This document shows positions 1-7,731 of a stretch of DNA of 22,273 nt, piece after piece. The notes under the pieces were generated by a model. It saw only the letters and a list, made by a program, of their open reading frames with translations. It was not told where the DNA came from and did not search any database. How positions within the stretch are numbered: the first letter of the stretch is position 1; every line of letters begins with the position of its first letter. Origin of the DNA: Pseudomonadota bacterium (lineage in GTDB: Bacteria; Pseudomonadota; Gammaproteobacteria; Burkholderiales; Gallionellaceae). The stretch lies in assembly GCA_021847165.1 (NCBI GenBank), contig JAJZUH010000011.1:1-22273 (forward strand), written 5' to 3'. The position numbers were made by a program, and so were the translations under genes.

Positions 1-192
1 ATGAGTTGCGGCATGTGCTTCGAATGCGACAATTGCGTGGTGTATTGCCCGCAGACCGCCGTGTATCGCGTCAAGAAGACGGAATCCACCCTGGGCCGTT
101 ACGTCGCCACGGACTACGACAAGTGTATCGGTTGCCATATCTGTGCCGACGTCTGTCCGACCGGCTATATCCAAATGGGCCTGGGCGAATAA
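1..192 (+). CDS. dsrL: DsrL, C-terminal ferredoxin domain (5' end outside window)
   Basis: Only the last 63 codons are present. The ATG at base 1 is an internal methionine, not the start. The fragment holds two [4Fe-4S] motifs: C6-x2-C9-x2-C12-x3-C16-P, with an extra Cys at 3, and C42-x2-C45-x2-C48-x3-C52-P. This is the C-terminal diferredoxin end expected of DsrL, the cytoplasmic iron-sulfur flavoprotein NAD(P)H oxidoreductase that partners DsrAB in sulfur oxidisers. The stop codon overlaps the dsrJ start by one base (TAATG), and dsrJ-O-P-N follow in the canonical order, which fixes the identity better than the fragment alone. The flavin and NAD(P)H domains cannot be assessed here. Confidence 0.88.
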   Translation: MSCGMCFECDNCVVYCPQTAVYRVKKTESTLGRYVATDYDKCIGCHICADVCPTGYIQMGLGE

Positions 193-560
193 TGAAGCTG
201 CTCGCGTCTCTGCTGCTCTGCCTGTTCGTCTCGGTGGCCTGGGCTGCCGAGGGAGATACCCCCAAGCTGGATATCGGCAAGGGAGGGCAGTGCGTGCGGG
301 ATCCGCAATGGATGCGCAAGAACCACATGCATCTGCTCGTGCATCAACGCGACGAGACGGTGCGGAAGGGAAACCGCATAGAGCAGGATGGCCTCAAGAA
401 CTGTGTCGAGTGCCATGCCAGTCTGAGCGATAACAGCGTAATCGCGCGCGATGACAGCTTCTGCGTGGGTTGCCACCGCTATGCGGCGGTCAAGATCGAC
501 TGTTTCGAATGCCATGCCAGCAAGCGCCGGACTGCGCTCGTGATGAAGGATGGGAAATGA
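192..560 (+). CDS. dsrJ: DsrJ, periplasmic triheme cytochrome c of the DsrMKJOP complex
   Basis: The product has 122 residues. An N-terminal signal peptide or anchor of about 19 residues ends near VAWAA. Three CXXCH haem c sites lie at 71-75 (CVECH), 91-95 (CVGCH) and 104-108 (CFECH), so it is a triheme cytochrome. Cys34, in GGQC ahead of the WMRKNHM block, matches the cysteine proposed as an unusual axial haem ligand in Allochromatium DsrJ. By family knowledge DsrJ sits on the periplasmic side of DsrMKJOP and passes electrons to or from the quinone/DsrMK module. The ATG was chosen because it overlaps the dsrL stop and starts directly at the signal peptide. The stop overlaps the dsrO start (ATGA), which suggests translational coupling. 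Confidence 0.95.
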   Translation: MKLLASLLLCLFVSVAWAAEGDTPKLDIGKGGQCVRDPQWMRKNHMHLLVHQRDETVRKGNRIEQDGLKNCVECHASLSDNSVIARDDSFCVGCHRYAAVKIDCFECHASKRRTALVMKDGK

Positions 561-1276
561 GCGATCTCAATACACAACGCAGGCAGTTTCTGAAGACCTC
601 GCTGGGTGCGGCTGCGGTCGCAATCGCCCCGGGTATGCTGTTGTTCGATACCGCCCATGGCAAGGCCGAGGCGGGCAGCAGCAAGGTGCGCTGGGGCATG
701 CTGATCGACACAGCGCAGTGCCAGGATGGCTGCAACGATTGCGTCACCGCTTGCAACAAGGAGAACGGCCTGTCCGGCGGAACCAGTGCGACCGATTCCC
801 AATGGATACGCAAGATCGATCTCAAGGACATCCGCAGCGGACGCGCGCTGTCGCTGCCGATGATGTGCCAGCATTGCGAGGAACCTCCCTGCGTGGATGT
901 ATGCCCGACCGCGGCCTCCTTCAAGCGCGCCGACGGCATCGTGCTGGTGGACAGGCATCGCTGCATCGGTTGCCGCTATTGCATGATGGCCTGTCCCTAC
1001 AAGGCGCGCTCCTTCGTGCACGAACCGTTGCAGGATCAGAAACCGGACGTGCCGCGCGGCAAGGGTACCGTTGAGTCGTGTACCCTGTGCGTACACCGGC
1101 TGGACAAGGGACAGCAGACCACCGCCTGTGCAGAGGCGTGCAAGAACAAGGCTATCCTGTTCGGCAATCTGAACGACGAGAACAGCGAGATCGCGCAGAA
1201 GATACGCAGCGTCGCATCCGTTCAGGTGCGTGCCGACCTGCAGCTGAATCCCGGCATCCGTTACCAAGGACTGTAA
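557..1276 (+). CDS. dsrO: DsrO, Tat-exported four-cluster ferredoxin of DsrMKJOP
   Basis: The product has 239 residues. A twin-arginine signal (R8-R9-Q-F-L-K followed by a hydrophobic stretch to about residue 30) points to folded export to the periplasm. Sixteen cysteines form four [4Fe-4S] sites: C55/59/62/66, C104/107/112/116, C136/139/142/146 and C175/178/191/195. This is the DsrO/HybA-type ferredoxin layout. In the family it links periplasmic DsrJ to the membrane protein DsrP. The start is the ATG overlapping the dsrJ stop by 4 nt, with GAAGGA a few bases upstream. A longer in-frame reading from 470 would bury the Tat motif and overlap dsrJ coding, so I rejected it. Confidence 0.95.
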   Translation: MSDLNTQRRQFLKTSLGAAAVAIAPGMLLFDTAHGKAEAGSSKVRWGMLIDTAQCQDGCNDCVTACNKENGLSGGTSATDSQWIRKIDLKDIRSGRALSLPMMCQHCEEPPCVDVCPTAASFKRADGIVLVDRHRCIGCRYCMMACPYKARSFVHEPLQDQKPDVPRGKGTVESCTLCVHRLDKGQQTTACAEACKNKAILFGNLNDENSEIAQKIRSVASVQVRADLQLNPGIRYQGL

Positions 1277-1279
1277 ATC

Positions 1280-2461
1280 ATGGCAGATCTGACCGCACTA
1301 CGTCTCAGGAACCGTTTGTACTACGTGCTGCTGGCTGCCGGTGGTTCGGTCGTCCTGGCGGGCCTGTATGCCGTGCACATGATGGAGTCGCACGGACACA
1401 TCATCACCGGCATGAACAACCAGATCGTATGGGGCATGCCGCATGTATTCGCCATCTTCCTGATCGTTGCCGCATCCGGCGTGCTCAATGTCGCCTCCAT
1501 CGGCTCGGTATTCGGCAAAAGCATCTACAAGGCGCGTGCGCCGCTGGCCAGCCTGTTATCCATCGCCATGCTGGCGGGCGGACTGACCGTGCTGATGCTT
1601 GATCTGGGCCGACCGGATCGCCTCATGGTCGCTGCCACCAACTACAATCCGACATCCGTGTTCGCCTGGAACGTGCTGCTGTATTCAGGCATGTTCTCGC
1701 TGGTGGCCATCTATTTGTGGACGATGATGGAGCGGCGCATGAATCCATGGTCGAAGCCGGCCGGGCTGGCCGTGTTTGCCTGGCGCTTCATCCTCACCAC
1801 CGGCACCGGCCTGATCTTCGCTTTCCTGACGGCGCGTCAGGCCTACGGTTCGGCCTTGCTGCCGCCGATGTTCATCGTGCTGTCCTTTGCATGGGGGCTG
1901 GCAGTGTTCCATGTGGTGCAGAAAGTGATCTACGCGTGGAACGAAAGAACGCTGGATCCCGCGATCCTGCACCGGACGAAGAACCTGCTTGGCGTGTTCG
2001 TCATCGGTTCGCTGTACATGGTTGCCACCTATCATCTGACCAACCTTTATTTTGCGCACCAGAGCGGCTTCGAACACTTTATCCTGGTGGACGGCGGCGT
2101 CTATCCAACCCTGTTCTGGTGGGGTTATATCGTACTCGGCAATCTGCTGCCGCTGCTGCTGATCTATCTGCCGGGCCTGGGCAAGACCAAATGCGTGGTC
2201 GCCGCATCACTTCTGGTGGTGACGGGTGCATTCGCGCTGCTGTATGTGTTCATCATCGGCGGCCAGGCATACCCGCTCAACATTTTCCCGGGCTTTACCG
2301 TCAGCAGCAGTTTCGGCGACGGGCAGATCGCGACCTACCATCCTTCAATCTATGAATTCCTGCTGGGCCTGGGCGGTTTGGCGATCGCTTTCATCATCAC
2401 CACTGTCAGCGTGCGTGTGCTGAATTTCATGCCGCAGGACAAACCCTACATTCCGGATTGA
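1280..2461 (+). CDS. dsrP: DsrP, NrfD/PsrC-family integral membrane subunit
   Basis: The product has 393 residues and is almost wholly hydrophobic, with about ten membrane segments by eye (first near 14-34, last near 360-380). This is the size and topology of DsrP, a member of the NrfD/PsrC polysulfide-reductase membrane subunits. Family role: quinone interaction in the inner membrane and connection of the periplasmic DsrJ/DsrO pair to DsrMK. It begins 3 nt after the dsrO stop; AAGGA lies about 9 nt before the ATG. The order J-O-P matches characterised dsr operons. Nothing appears truncated: the C-terminus ends in a short polar tail (FMPQDKPYIPD). Confidence 0.94.
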   Translation: MADLTALRLRNRLYYVLLAAGGSVVLAGLYAVHMMESHGHIITGMNNQIVWGMPHVFAIFLIVAASGVLNVASIGSVFGKSIYKARAPLASLLSIAMLAGGLTVLMLDLGRPDRLMVAATNYNPTSVFAWNVLLYSGMFSLVAIYLWTMMERRMNPWSKPAGLAVFAWRFILTTGTGLIFAFLTARQAYGSALLPPMFIVLSFAWGLAVFHVVQKVIYAWNERTLDPAILHRTKNLLGVFVIGSLYMVATYHLTNLYFAHQSGFEHFILVDGGVYPTLFWWGYIVLGNLLPLLLIYLPGLGKTKCVVAASLLVVTGAFALLYVFIIGGQAYPLNIFPGFTVSSSFGDGQIATYHPSIYEFLLGLGGLAIAFIITTVSVRVLNFMPQDKPYIPD

Positions 2462-2480
2462 ACCGCTCAGAAGGGCTGCC

Positions 2481-3947
2481 ATGAACCGCATGCTGATTTC
2501 GGCAGCACACAAATCCTCCGGAAAAACCATGGTCAGTATCGGCCTGTGTGCTGCACTGCGGGCACGCGGCCATGTCGTGCAGCCATTCAAGAAGGGCCCT
2601 GACTACATCGACCCGATGTGGTTGTCGCAGGCGGCCGGACATGCCTGCCGCAATCTCGATCTGTACCTGATGGAAGACGACGATGTGGTCGCCACATTTG
2701 CGCGCCACAGCGCGGAAGTGAACCTGGTCGAAGGCAACAAGGGTTTGTACGACGGCCTTGCGCTGGATGGCAGCAACAGCAATGCGGCGCTGGCCAAGCT
2801 GCTCGACCTGCCGGTGATGCTGGTGATCGATGCGCGCGGCATGACACGCGGAATCGCACCGCTGATCCTTGGCTATCAGGCATTCGACAAGGACATCCGC
2901 ATCGCCGGCGTGATCCTCAATAATCTCGGCGGCAGCCGGCACGAAGCCAAGCTGCGGGCAGTCATCGAACATTACACCGATGTACAAGTGGTCGGCGCGA
3001 TCCAGCACGATGAGCGGCTCAGCATCATCGAGCGCCACCTGGGCCTGATGCCGAGCAACGAATCGATCGCCGCTGCGGCCAAGATCAGGCAGATCGGCGA
3101 TGCCATTGCGGAGCAGGTGGACCTGGACAAGCTGTTGGCACTGTCCCAAAAAGAACCGTTGCCGGCGCCGCATGTGGCCGAAGTGGTGGCGATGCCCGTC
3201 GGCGAGAAAGTACGCATCGGCATCGCGCGGGACCGCGCCTTCGGTTTCTACTATGCGGACGATCTTGATGCCCTGGAAGCGGCGGGGGCGGAACTGGTGC
3301 CGTTCGATGCGCTCAACGATGCACACCTGCCGCAGGTGGACGGCCTGTACATCGGTGGCGGGTTTCCGGAGGCCTGCGCCACCGAGCTGGAAGCGAATTC
3401 ATCCCTGCGTGCCGAGATCCGGCAGGCCATCGGCAACGGTATGCCGGCCTATGCGGAATGCGGCGGACTGATGTATTTGTCGCGCGGGATCAGCTACGAG
3501 GGGCGCACCTACGAGATGGTCGGCGCGATCCCGGGGGATGTGAAGATGCATGCCAGGCCGGTCGGTCGCGGCTATGTGCATCTGCGCGAGGACGAGGGTC
3601 ATCCGTGGCCGCGCCCGGGCAAACCTGCGGAAATGCCCTCACCTCAATCCTCTCCCGCAAGCGGGAGAGGAGGCAATCGAGAAAATCAACCTTTAATCCG
3701 CGCGCACGAATTCCACTATTCCAGCCTGGAGAATCTTCCGTCCGACATGCGCTTCGCTTACCATGTCGAGCGCGGTTATGGGATAGACGGTCAGCGCGAC
3801 GGGCTGCTGTTGAACAACCTGCTGGCTTCGTATACCCATTTGCGCACCATCGGCAGCTGCTACTGGGCGACGCGCTTCGTTGCTTTCGTCCGGCGCTGCA
3901 GGGAAAAGAATCACCGAGCCACCTCAACCAACGAGAAAGCGATATGA
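2481..3947 (+). CDS. dsrN: DsrN, sirohaem amidase / cobyrinate a,c-diamide synthase-like, with repeat insert
   Basis: The product has 488 residues of the CobB/CbiA family. The N-terminal P-loop ATPase has SSGKT at 12-16 and the KKGPDYIDP motif near 38-46. The C-terminal class I glutamine amidotransferase domain has its nucleophile at Cys327 (AECGG) and catalytic His409 in AHEFHYS. DsrN is believed to amidate sirohaem to sirohaem amide, the DsrAB cofactor; cytoplasmic. Between the HPW motif and AHEFHYS the protein carries about 25 low-complexity residues that family members normally lack, and these are the direct translation of a palindromic DNA repeat (see repeat entry). Both active-site segments flank the insert intact, so the enzyme is probably functional. 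GAAGGG lies 5 nt before the ATG. The stop overlaps the next start (ATGA). Confidence 0.92.
   Translation: MNRMLISAAHKSSGKTMVSIGLCAALRARGHVVQPFKKGPDYIDPMWLSQAAGHACRNLDLYLMEDDDVVATFARHSAEVNLVEGNKGLYDGLALDGSNSNAALAKLLDLPVMLVIDARGMTRGIAPLILGYQAFDKDIRIAGVILNNLGGSRHEAKLRAVIEHYTDVQVVGAIQHDERLSIIERHLGLMPSNESIAAAAKIRQIGDAIAEQVDLDKLLALSQKEPLPAPHVAEVVAMPVGEKVRIGIARDRAFGFYYADDLDALEAAGAELVPFDALNDAHLPQVDGLYIGGGFPEACATELEANSSLRAEIRQAIGNGMPAYAECGGLMYLSRGISYEGRTYEMVGAIPGDVKMHARPVGRGYVHLREDEGHPWPRPGKPAEMPSPQSSPASGRGGNRENQPLIRAHEFHYSSLENLPSDMRFAYHVERGYGIDGQRDGLLLNNLLASYTHLRTIGSCYWATRFVAFVRRCREKNHRATSTNEKAI
3636..3675. repeat. Dispersed palindromic repeat inserted in dsrN
   Basis: A perfect 11-bp inverted repeat lies at 3648-3658 (TCCTCTCCCGC) and 3661-3671, separated by AA. 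A CCCTCACCTCAA lead-in starts at 3636. The pattern resembles the 'CCCTCACCCCAATCCCTCTCCCGC-A-A-GCGGGAGAGGG' intergenic repeats I know from many beta- and gammaproteobacterial genomes. It sits inside the dsrN reading frame and is translated in frame (residues about 386-399). No second copy was noticed in this window. The palindrome is seen directly; membership of the dispersed family is pattern recognition without a search. Confidence 0.7.
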
Positions 3948-4546
3948 CCCAGAACCGTTACCAGGCTGCCATTGCAGCCTTCGACAAGGCAAACTCCGAA
4001 GATCCGAACAAGGAAATTTTCAACGGCAAGGAATACCCCAAGGAACTGCTGTATGCACAGCGCATGACCGAGATGCAGGAACGCTATGCGCCGGAAGCGT
4101 CGGAAGCGGTCAAGCTCGCCGTGCGCGCACAGCATATTCAGCGCTGGAAGACTCCGCGCAGCAATTTCCCGATGGACAGGCAAGGCTATCTGCAGTGGCG
4201 CACCGGGCTTTACAAATTCCACGCCGAGACCGCGGGCAGGCTCATGAAAGAGGTGGGCTATGACGACGAGATGATCGAGCGCGTCAAGACCATCGTCAGC
4301 AAGAAGGCCCTGAAGATGAATCCGGAGACGCAGCTGATGGAAGACGTGGTTGACCTGGTGTTCATCGAGCATTACATGCTGCATTTCGCCGGGCAGCATC
4401 CCGAATATGACGAAGCGAAATGGATCGAGATCATCAAGAAGACCTGGCAGAAAATGTCGGCCCGTGCGCACGACTTCACTCTGGCAGGCAAGATCAAGTT
4501 GCCGGAAGCGCTGGTGCCGCTGATCCTGAAAGCAGTGAAAGGCTGA
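3944..4546 (+). CDS. DUF4202 family protein, dsr-linked
   Basis: The product has 200 residues with no signal peptide or membrane segment. I recognise the DUF4202 signature: [10 protein letters not shown] near the start, [57 protein letters not shown] and FIEHYMLHF. The spaced conserved histidines and the ED pair look like an HD-type metal-binding helical fold, but that is inference. No function is established to my knowledge. The ATG overlaps the dsrN stop by 4 nt and cysG follows after a single base, so it is locked between the two sirohaem-modifying genes. A role in DsrAB cofactor supply or in the sulfur pathway is plausible from context only. Confidence 0.85.
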   Translation: MTQNRYQAAIAAFDKANSEDPNKEIFNGKEYPKELLYAQRMTEMQERYAPEASEAVKLAVRAQHIQRWKTPRSNFPMDRQGYLQWRTGLYKFHAETAGRLMKEVGYDDEMIERVKTIVSKKALKMNPETQLMEDVVDLVFIEHYMLHFAGQHPEYDEAKWIEIIKKTWQKMSARAHDFTLAGKIKLPEALVPLILKAVKG

Positions 4547-4547
4547 C

Positions 4548-5927
4548 GTGGATTTCCTGCCTGTATTCCATAACGTCAAAGGCAAGCTGTGCCTCGTGGT
4601 TGGAGGCGGCGAAGTCGCCAAGCGCAAGGCCGGCGTGTTGCTTGAGGCGGGGGCGAAGGTGCGCGTGGTTGCGCCCGAGATCGATCCTGGTTTGGCCCAA
4701 CAGCACGGCATCGAGCCTGTCGTCGCGCGTTTCGAGGCGAAACATCTCGACGGCGCGACGCTGGTCATCGCCGCAACCAGCGACCGCAGCGTCAACAAGC
4801 AGGTGTCCGAACTGGCCCAGGCGCGCAACATCCCGGTGAACGTGGTGGACGATCCGGAGTTGTGCACGATCATCATGCCGGCCATCCTCGACCGTTCCCC
4901 GCTGATGGTGGCCTTCTCCAGCGGTGGCGCTTCGCCGGTGCTGACGCGCATGATGCGCGGCAAGCTGGAGACGGTCATCCCGCAAAACTACAGCCGCCTT
5001 GCCGCTTTTGCCGAGCGTTTCCGCGAACTGGTCAAGACCCGTGTCACCAACCCGGCCAAGCGCCGCATCTTCTGGGAGAACGCGCTGGAAGGCGTGGTTG
5101 CGGAAAAGGTGCTGACCGGCGACGAAAGCAGCGCGGAAGCGATGCTGCAGCAGATGCTGAAGGATGAGGACAACATCCAGCGTGGCGAGGTATATCTGGT
5201 CGGCGCCGGCCCCGGCGATCCCGATCTGCTCACCTTTCGGGCGCTGCGCCTGATGCAGAAGGCCGACGTCGTGGTGTACGACAACCTGGTGTCCAAACCC
5301 ATTGTCGAGATGACGAGGCGCGACGCGGAACGCATCTTCGTCGGCAAGAAGCGGGCCGACCACACCCTGCGCCAGGAAGAAATCAACGAGCTGCTGGTAC
5401 GTCTGGCCAAGGAGGGCAAGCGTGTATTGCGCCTGAAGGGCGGCGATCCGTTCATCTTCGGGCGCGGCGGGGAGGAGATCGAGACATTGGCAGCGGAAGG
5501 CATCCCGTTCCAGGTGGTCCCCGGCATCACCGCTGCGTCCGGTGTCGCATCCTATGCCGGCATCCCGCTGACTCATCGCGATCATGCCCAATCCTGCATG
5601 TTCGTCACCGGCCATCTCAAGGATGGCACGATGAACCTGGACTGGGAAGCGCTGGCCCGTCCCAGGCAGACCGTGGTGGTCTACATGGGTTTGCACGGTC
5701 TGGAGACGTTGTGCGGGGAACTCGTCAGGCACGGCATGCCAGACAGCACGCCCATCGCCATCGTGCAGCAGGGCACGACGCAGAACCAGCGCGTCATCAC
5801 CGGCACATTGGCGACATTGCCCGGCATCGCCGAACGCGAAAAACCGCAGGCACCGACGCTCATCATCGTCGGCGGCGTGGTCACGCTCCGGGAAAAGCTG
5901 GCGTGGTTCCATCCGCAACAATCATAG
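4548..5927 (+). CDS. cysG: Sirohaem synthase CysG (trifunctional)
   Basis: The product has 459 residues, the usual CysG length. Residues 1-150 form the precorrin-2 dehydrogenase/sirohydrochlorin ferrochelatase module: NAD-binding [10 protein letters not shown] at 19-28, the conserved Asp of VNVVD at 101, [19 protein letters not shown] at 109-127. From about 213 the uroporphyrinogen III C-methyltransferase domain begins with [12 protein letters not shown], followed by [16 protein letters not shown] and VVPGITAA. It therefore makes sirohaem from uroporphyrinogen III in the cytoplasm. It starts at GTG one base after the DUF4202 stop, with AAAGG 6 nt upstream; a start from GTG is supported by the conserved MDFLPVF N-terminus. 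Presence in a dsr operon fits sirohaem demand of DsrAB rather than assimilatory sulfite reductase. Confidence 0.95.
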   Translation: MDFLPVFHNVKGKLCLVVGGGEVAKRKAGVLLEAGAKVRVVAPEIDPGLAQQHGIEPVVARFEAKHLDGATLVIAATSDRSVNKQVSELAQARNIPVNVVDDPELCTIIMPAILDRSPLMVAFSSGGASPVLTRMMRGKLETVIPQNYSRLAAFAERFRELVKTRVTNPAKRRIFWENALEGVVAEKVLTGDESSAEAMLQQMLKDEDNIQRGEVYLVGAGPGDPDLLTFRALRLMQKADVVVYDNLVSKPIVEMTRRDAERIFVGKKRADHTLRQEEINELLVRLAKEGKRVLRLKGGDPFIFGRGGEEIETLAAEGIPFQVVPGITAASGVASYAGIPLTHRDHAQSCMFVTGHLKDGTMNLDWEALARPRQTVVVYMGLHGLETLCGELVRHGMPDSTPIAIVQQGTTQNQRVITGTLATLPGIAEREKPQAPTLIIVGGVVTLREKLAWFHPQQS

Positions 5928-5967
5928 GGCTTCATCAATTCAATAACGGCAAACAGGGAGAGGCAAG

Positions 5968-6870
5968 ATGATCAGAGTGTCGATGAGAAGTGTGCTGCTG
6001 TCCGTATTGTTTCTGTTCGGCAGCGCGCATGCGCTGGCTGCGGACACGGTGCTGAAACCGTTCGTGCTGGCTTCGAAGGGTGCCGGCACGATGGCCGATA
6101 AATCGACCCAGGTAAAGGCCGCGCTTGCCAGTGCCGGCTTTACCGTGGTCGGCGAATATGCCCCCTATGCGGGAGCCGACATCGTGATCGTCACCAGCGA
6201 TGAATTGAAAAAGAATGCGGCAGCCTCGGAATTCGGCGGCTACGGCGCAATACAGCGGGTGGCGATCACCGAGGCCGGAAAAGAAGTGCAGGTGAGCTAT
6301 ACCAACCCGGTGTACATGGCGAACGTTTATCGCATGCAGGGCGACCTGGGCGCGGTAGCGGCATCGCTTGCCACTGCGCTGGGCAAAGTGGAAGAGTTCG
6401 GTGCGGAGGGCATGACCGCGAAGCAGGCGCGCAAATACCATTACACCATTGGCATGGAATATTTCGACGAACCCAGCGTACTGGCGGAATACGGCAGCTA
6501 TGAAGAAGCGGTGCAGGCAGTCGACTCGAAACTGGCCAGCAACAAGAACGGCGTCGGCAAGGTGTATCGAGTCGATCTTCCCGGCAAGCAGGAAAGCGTG
6601 TTCGGCGTGTCGCTGAAAGGCAGTAGCGACAACAAGTACATGGATGACCAGTACATCATGTCCGAGATCGATTTCCACGATGTGAAGTCTACCGCGCACC
6701 TGCCGTATGAAGTGCTGGTCTCGGGCAACAAGGTCTATGCGCTGTATGCCCGTTTCCGCATTGCGATCGACTTCCCCGATCTCAGCATGATGGGAAAACA
6801 CAGTTTCATGAATATCATGAAGACGCCAGAGGCGATTCGTACCGCATTGCAGAATACGGTCAGGAAATAG
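5968..6870 (+). CDS. Exported protein of unknown function, dsr-linked
   Basis: The product has 300 residues. A signal peptide occupies about residues 1-25 (SVLFLFGSAHALAA, cleavage near ALA-AD), so the mature protein of roughly 275 residues is periplasmic. No cysteines, haem motifs or transmembrane helices are seen after the signal. The mature part looks like two alpha/beta halves: about 27-140, containing KAALASAGFTVVGEYAPYAG, and about 150-300, containing EEAVQAVDSKLASN and HLPYEVLVSGNKVYALYARFRI. The first half is faintly reminiscent of DUF302 folds, which I hold at low confidence. GGGAGAGG stands about 7 nt before the ATG. It lies 40 nt after cysG with no terminator seen, so co-transcription with the dsr operon is likely. 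Function unknown. Confidence 0.85.
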   Translation: MIRVSMRSVLLSVLFLFGSAHALAADTVLKPFVLASKGAGTMADKSTQVKAALASAGFTVVGEYAPYAGADIVIVTSDELKKNAAASEFGGYGAIQRVAITEAGKEVQVSYTNPVYMANVYRMQGDLGAVAASLATALGKVEEFGAEGMTAKQARKYHYTIGMEYFDEPSVLAEYGSYEEAVQAVDSKLASNKNGVGKVYRVDLPGKQESVFGVSLKGSSDNKYMDDQYIMSEIDFHDVKSTAHLPYEVLVSGNKVYALYARFRIAIDFPDLSMMGKHSFMNIMKTPEAIRTALQNTVRK

Positions 6871-6887
6871 CCGGCACAGGAGGTTAT

Positions 6888-7460
6888 ATGTCTACAGAGC
6901 TGTTGGCAGCAGTCAAGGCAGGCGCGATCACTTCGGCCCAACGCATGTTGGCGGCGGGAGCGGATGCCAACTTCCGGGACGCGGAGGGCGCTACGCTGCT
7001 CATGCTGGCCGCGCATGCCGGCGACCTGCCCATGGTGGAGTTGCTGATCGCAAGCGGTGCCGATGTCAATGCGGGCGATGCGCACGGCTGGATGCCGTTG
7101 AGCAAGGCAGTGTACAACCCGGAATTGAAACGCGGCTTTGCAGACGTGGTCAGGAAATTGATCGATGCCGGTGCCAATATCGAAGCCGCCATCGGTTACG
7201 GCGTGCGGCCGCTGATGCTGGCGGCAGGCTATGGCGAGACCGCAGTGGTCGAACGGCTGCTGGAGGCGGGCGCGGACGTGAAGGCATGCAATGAGGGCGG
7301 CTATACGGCATTGATGATGGTGAAACAGAAGCATTATGTGGATGTCATCAACCTGTTGCACGAGGCCGAACAGCTCGCCGGCGTCGGGGAGGGGAGCTGC
7401 GCGAGCAAGAACGCCCCCGGCTCCAACGTCATCACCTTCATGAAGCGCCCGACTGCCTGA
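6888..7460 (+). CDS. Ankyrin-repeat protein
   Basis: The product has 190 residues and no signal peptide, so probably cytoplasmic. Four to five ankyrin repeats run from about residue 5 to 165. Clear consensus pieces are GATLLMLAAHAGDLPMVELL-IASGADVNAGD, VVRKLIDAGANIEAA, GVRPLMLAAGYGETAVVERL-LEAGADVKA and GGYTALMMVKQKHYVDVINL. Ankyrin domains bind proteins; no partner can be named. The start follows a near-perfect Shine-Dalgarno (AGGAGG, 5 nt spacing), the strongest in this gene block, only 17 nt after the preceding stop. The short non-repeat C-terminal tail (after about 165) has one Cys and no recognisable motif. Confidence 0.9.
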   Translation: MSTELLAAVKAGAITSAQRMLAAGADANFRDAEGATLLMLAAHAGDLPMVELLIASGADVNAGDAHGWMPLSKAVYNPELKRGFADVVRKLIDAGANIEAAIGYGVRPLMLAAGYGETAVVERLLEAGADVKACNEGGYTALMMVKQKHYVDVINLLHEAEQLAGVGEGSCASKNAPGSNVITFMKRPTA

Positions 7461-7498
7461 ACATTCGCAGTATCGCGCGAAACGGAACGAGACTAACC

Positions 7499-7726
7499 AT
7501 GCCTTACTTTATCTATCATGTAACCGACTTCCCCTTCAGGCAGCTCAAGAAGCTGGAACAGCACGATGCCTATCGGGCTGCGTCGGCAAGAGTCAAACAG
7601 TTGCGTACAGAACTTGCAGTCGGCTCGCCCGCGATGATCAAGATGATCCATGCCGATTCCGAATTGCAGGCCGAGGATCTGCTCAACCAGGTGCGCGATC
7701 CTGCCCCGGAGCTGGGGGACGACTAG
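7499..7726 (+). CDS. Small conserved-type hypothetical protein (75 aa)
   Basis: The product has 75 residues, a beta-strand-like start (MPYFIYHVTDFPFRQLKKLE) and then charged helical sequence ending SELQAEDLLNQVRDPAPELG. There is no signal peptide, cysteine or membrane segment. I have the impression of similar short proteins ending in 'QAEDLLSQVREP' in other betaproteobacteria, but cannot name a family. It starts 38 nt after the ankyrin gene with a weak purine-rich site (GGAACGAGA). The next gene begins 5 nt after its stop. The tight spacing and coding-like composition support a real gene. Function unknown. Confidence 0.75.
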   Translation: MPYFIYHVTDFPFRQLKKLEQHDAYRAASARVKQLRTELAVGSPAMIKMIHADSELQAEDLLNQVRDPAPELGDD

Positions 7727-7731
7727 CATCC

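Noticed and set aside
1..192. Reading the first ATG as the start of a complete 63-aa ferredoxin
   Set aside because: The sequence fits the C-terminal cluster domain of DsrL and lies directly before dsrJ. The window simply begins at an internal methionine.
4494..5921. - strand open frame opposite cysG
   Set aside because: CysG motifs account for the whole stretch, and the antisense frame has no ribosome site or family match.
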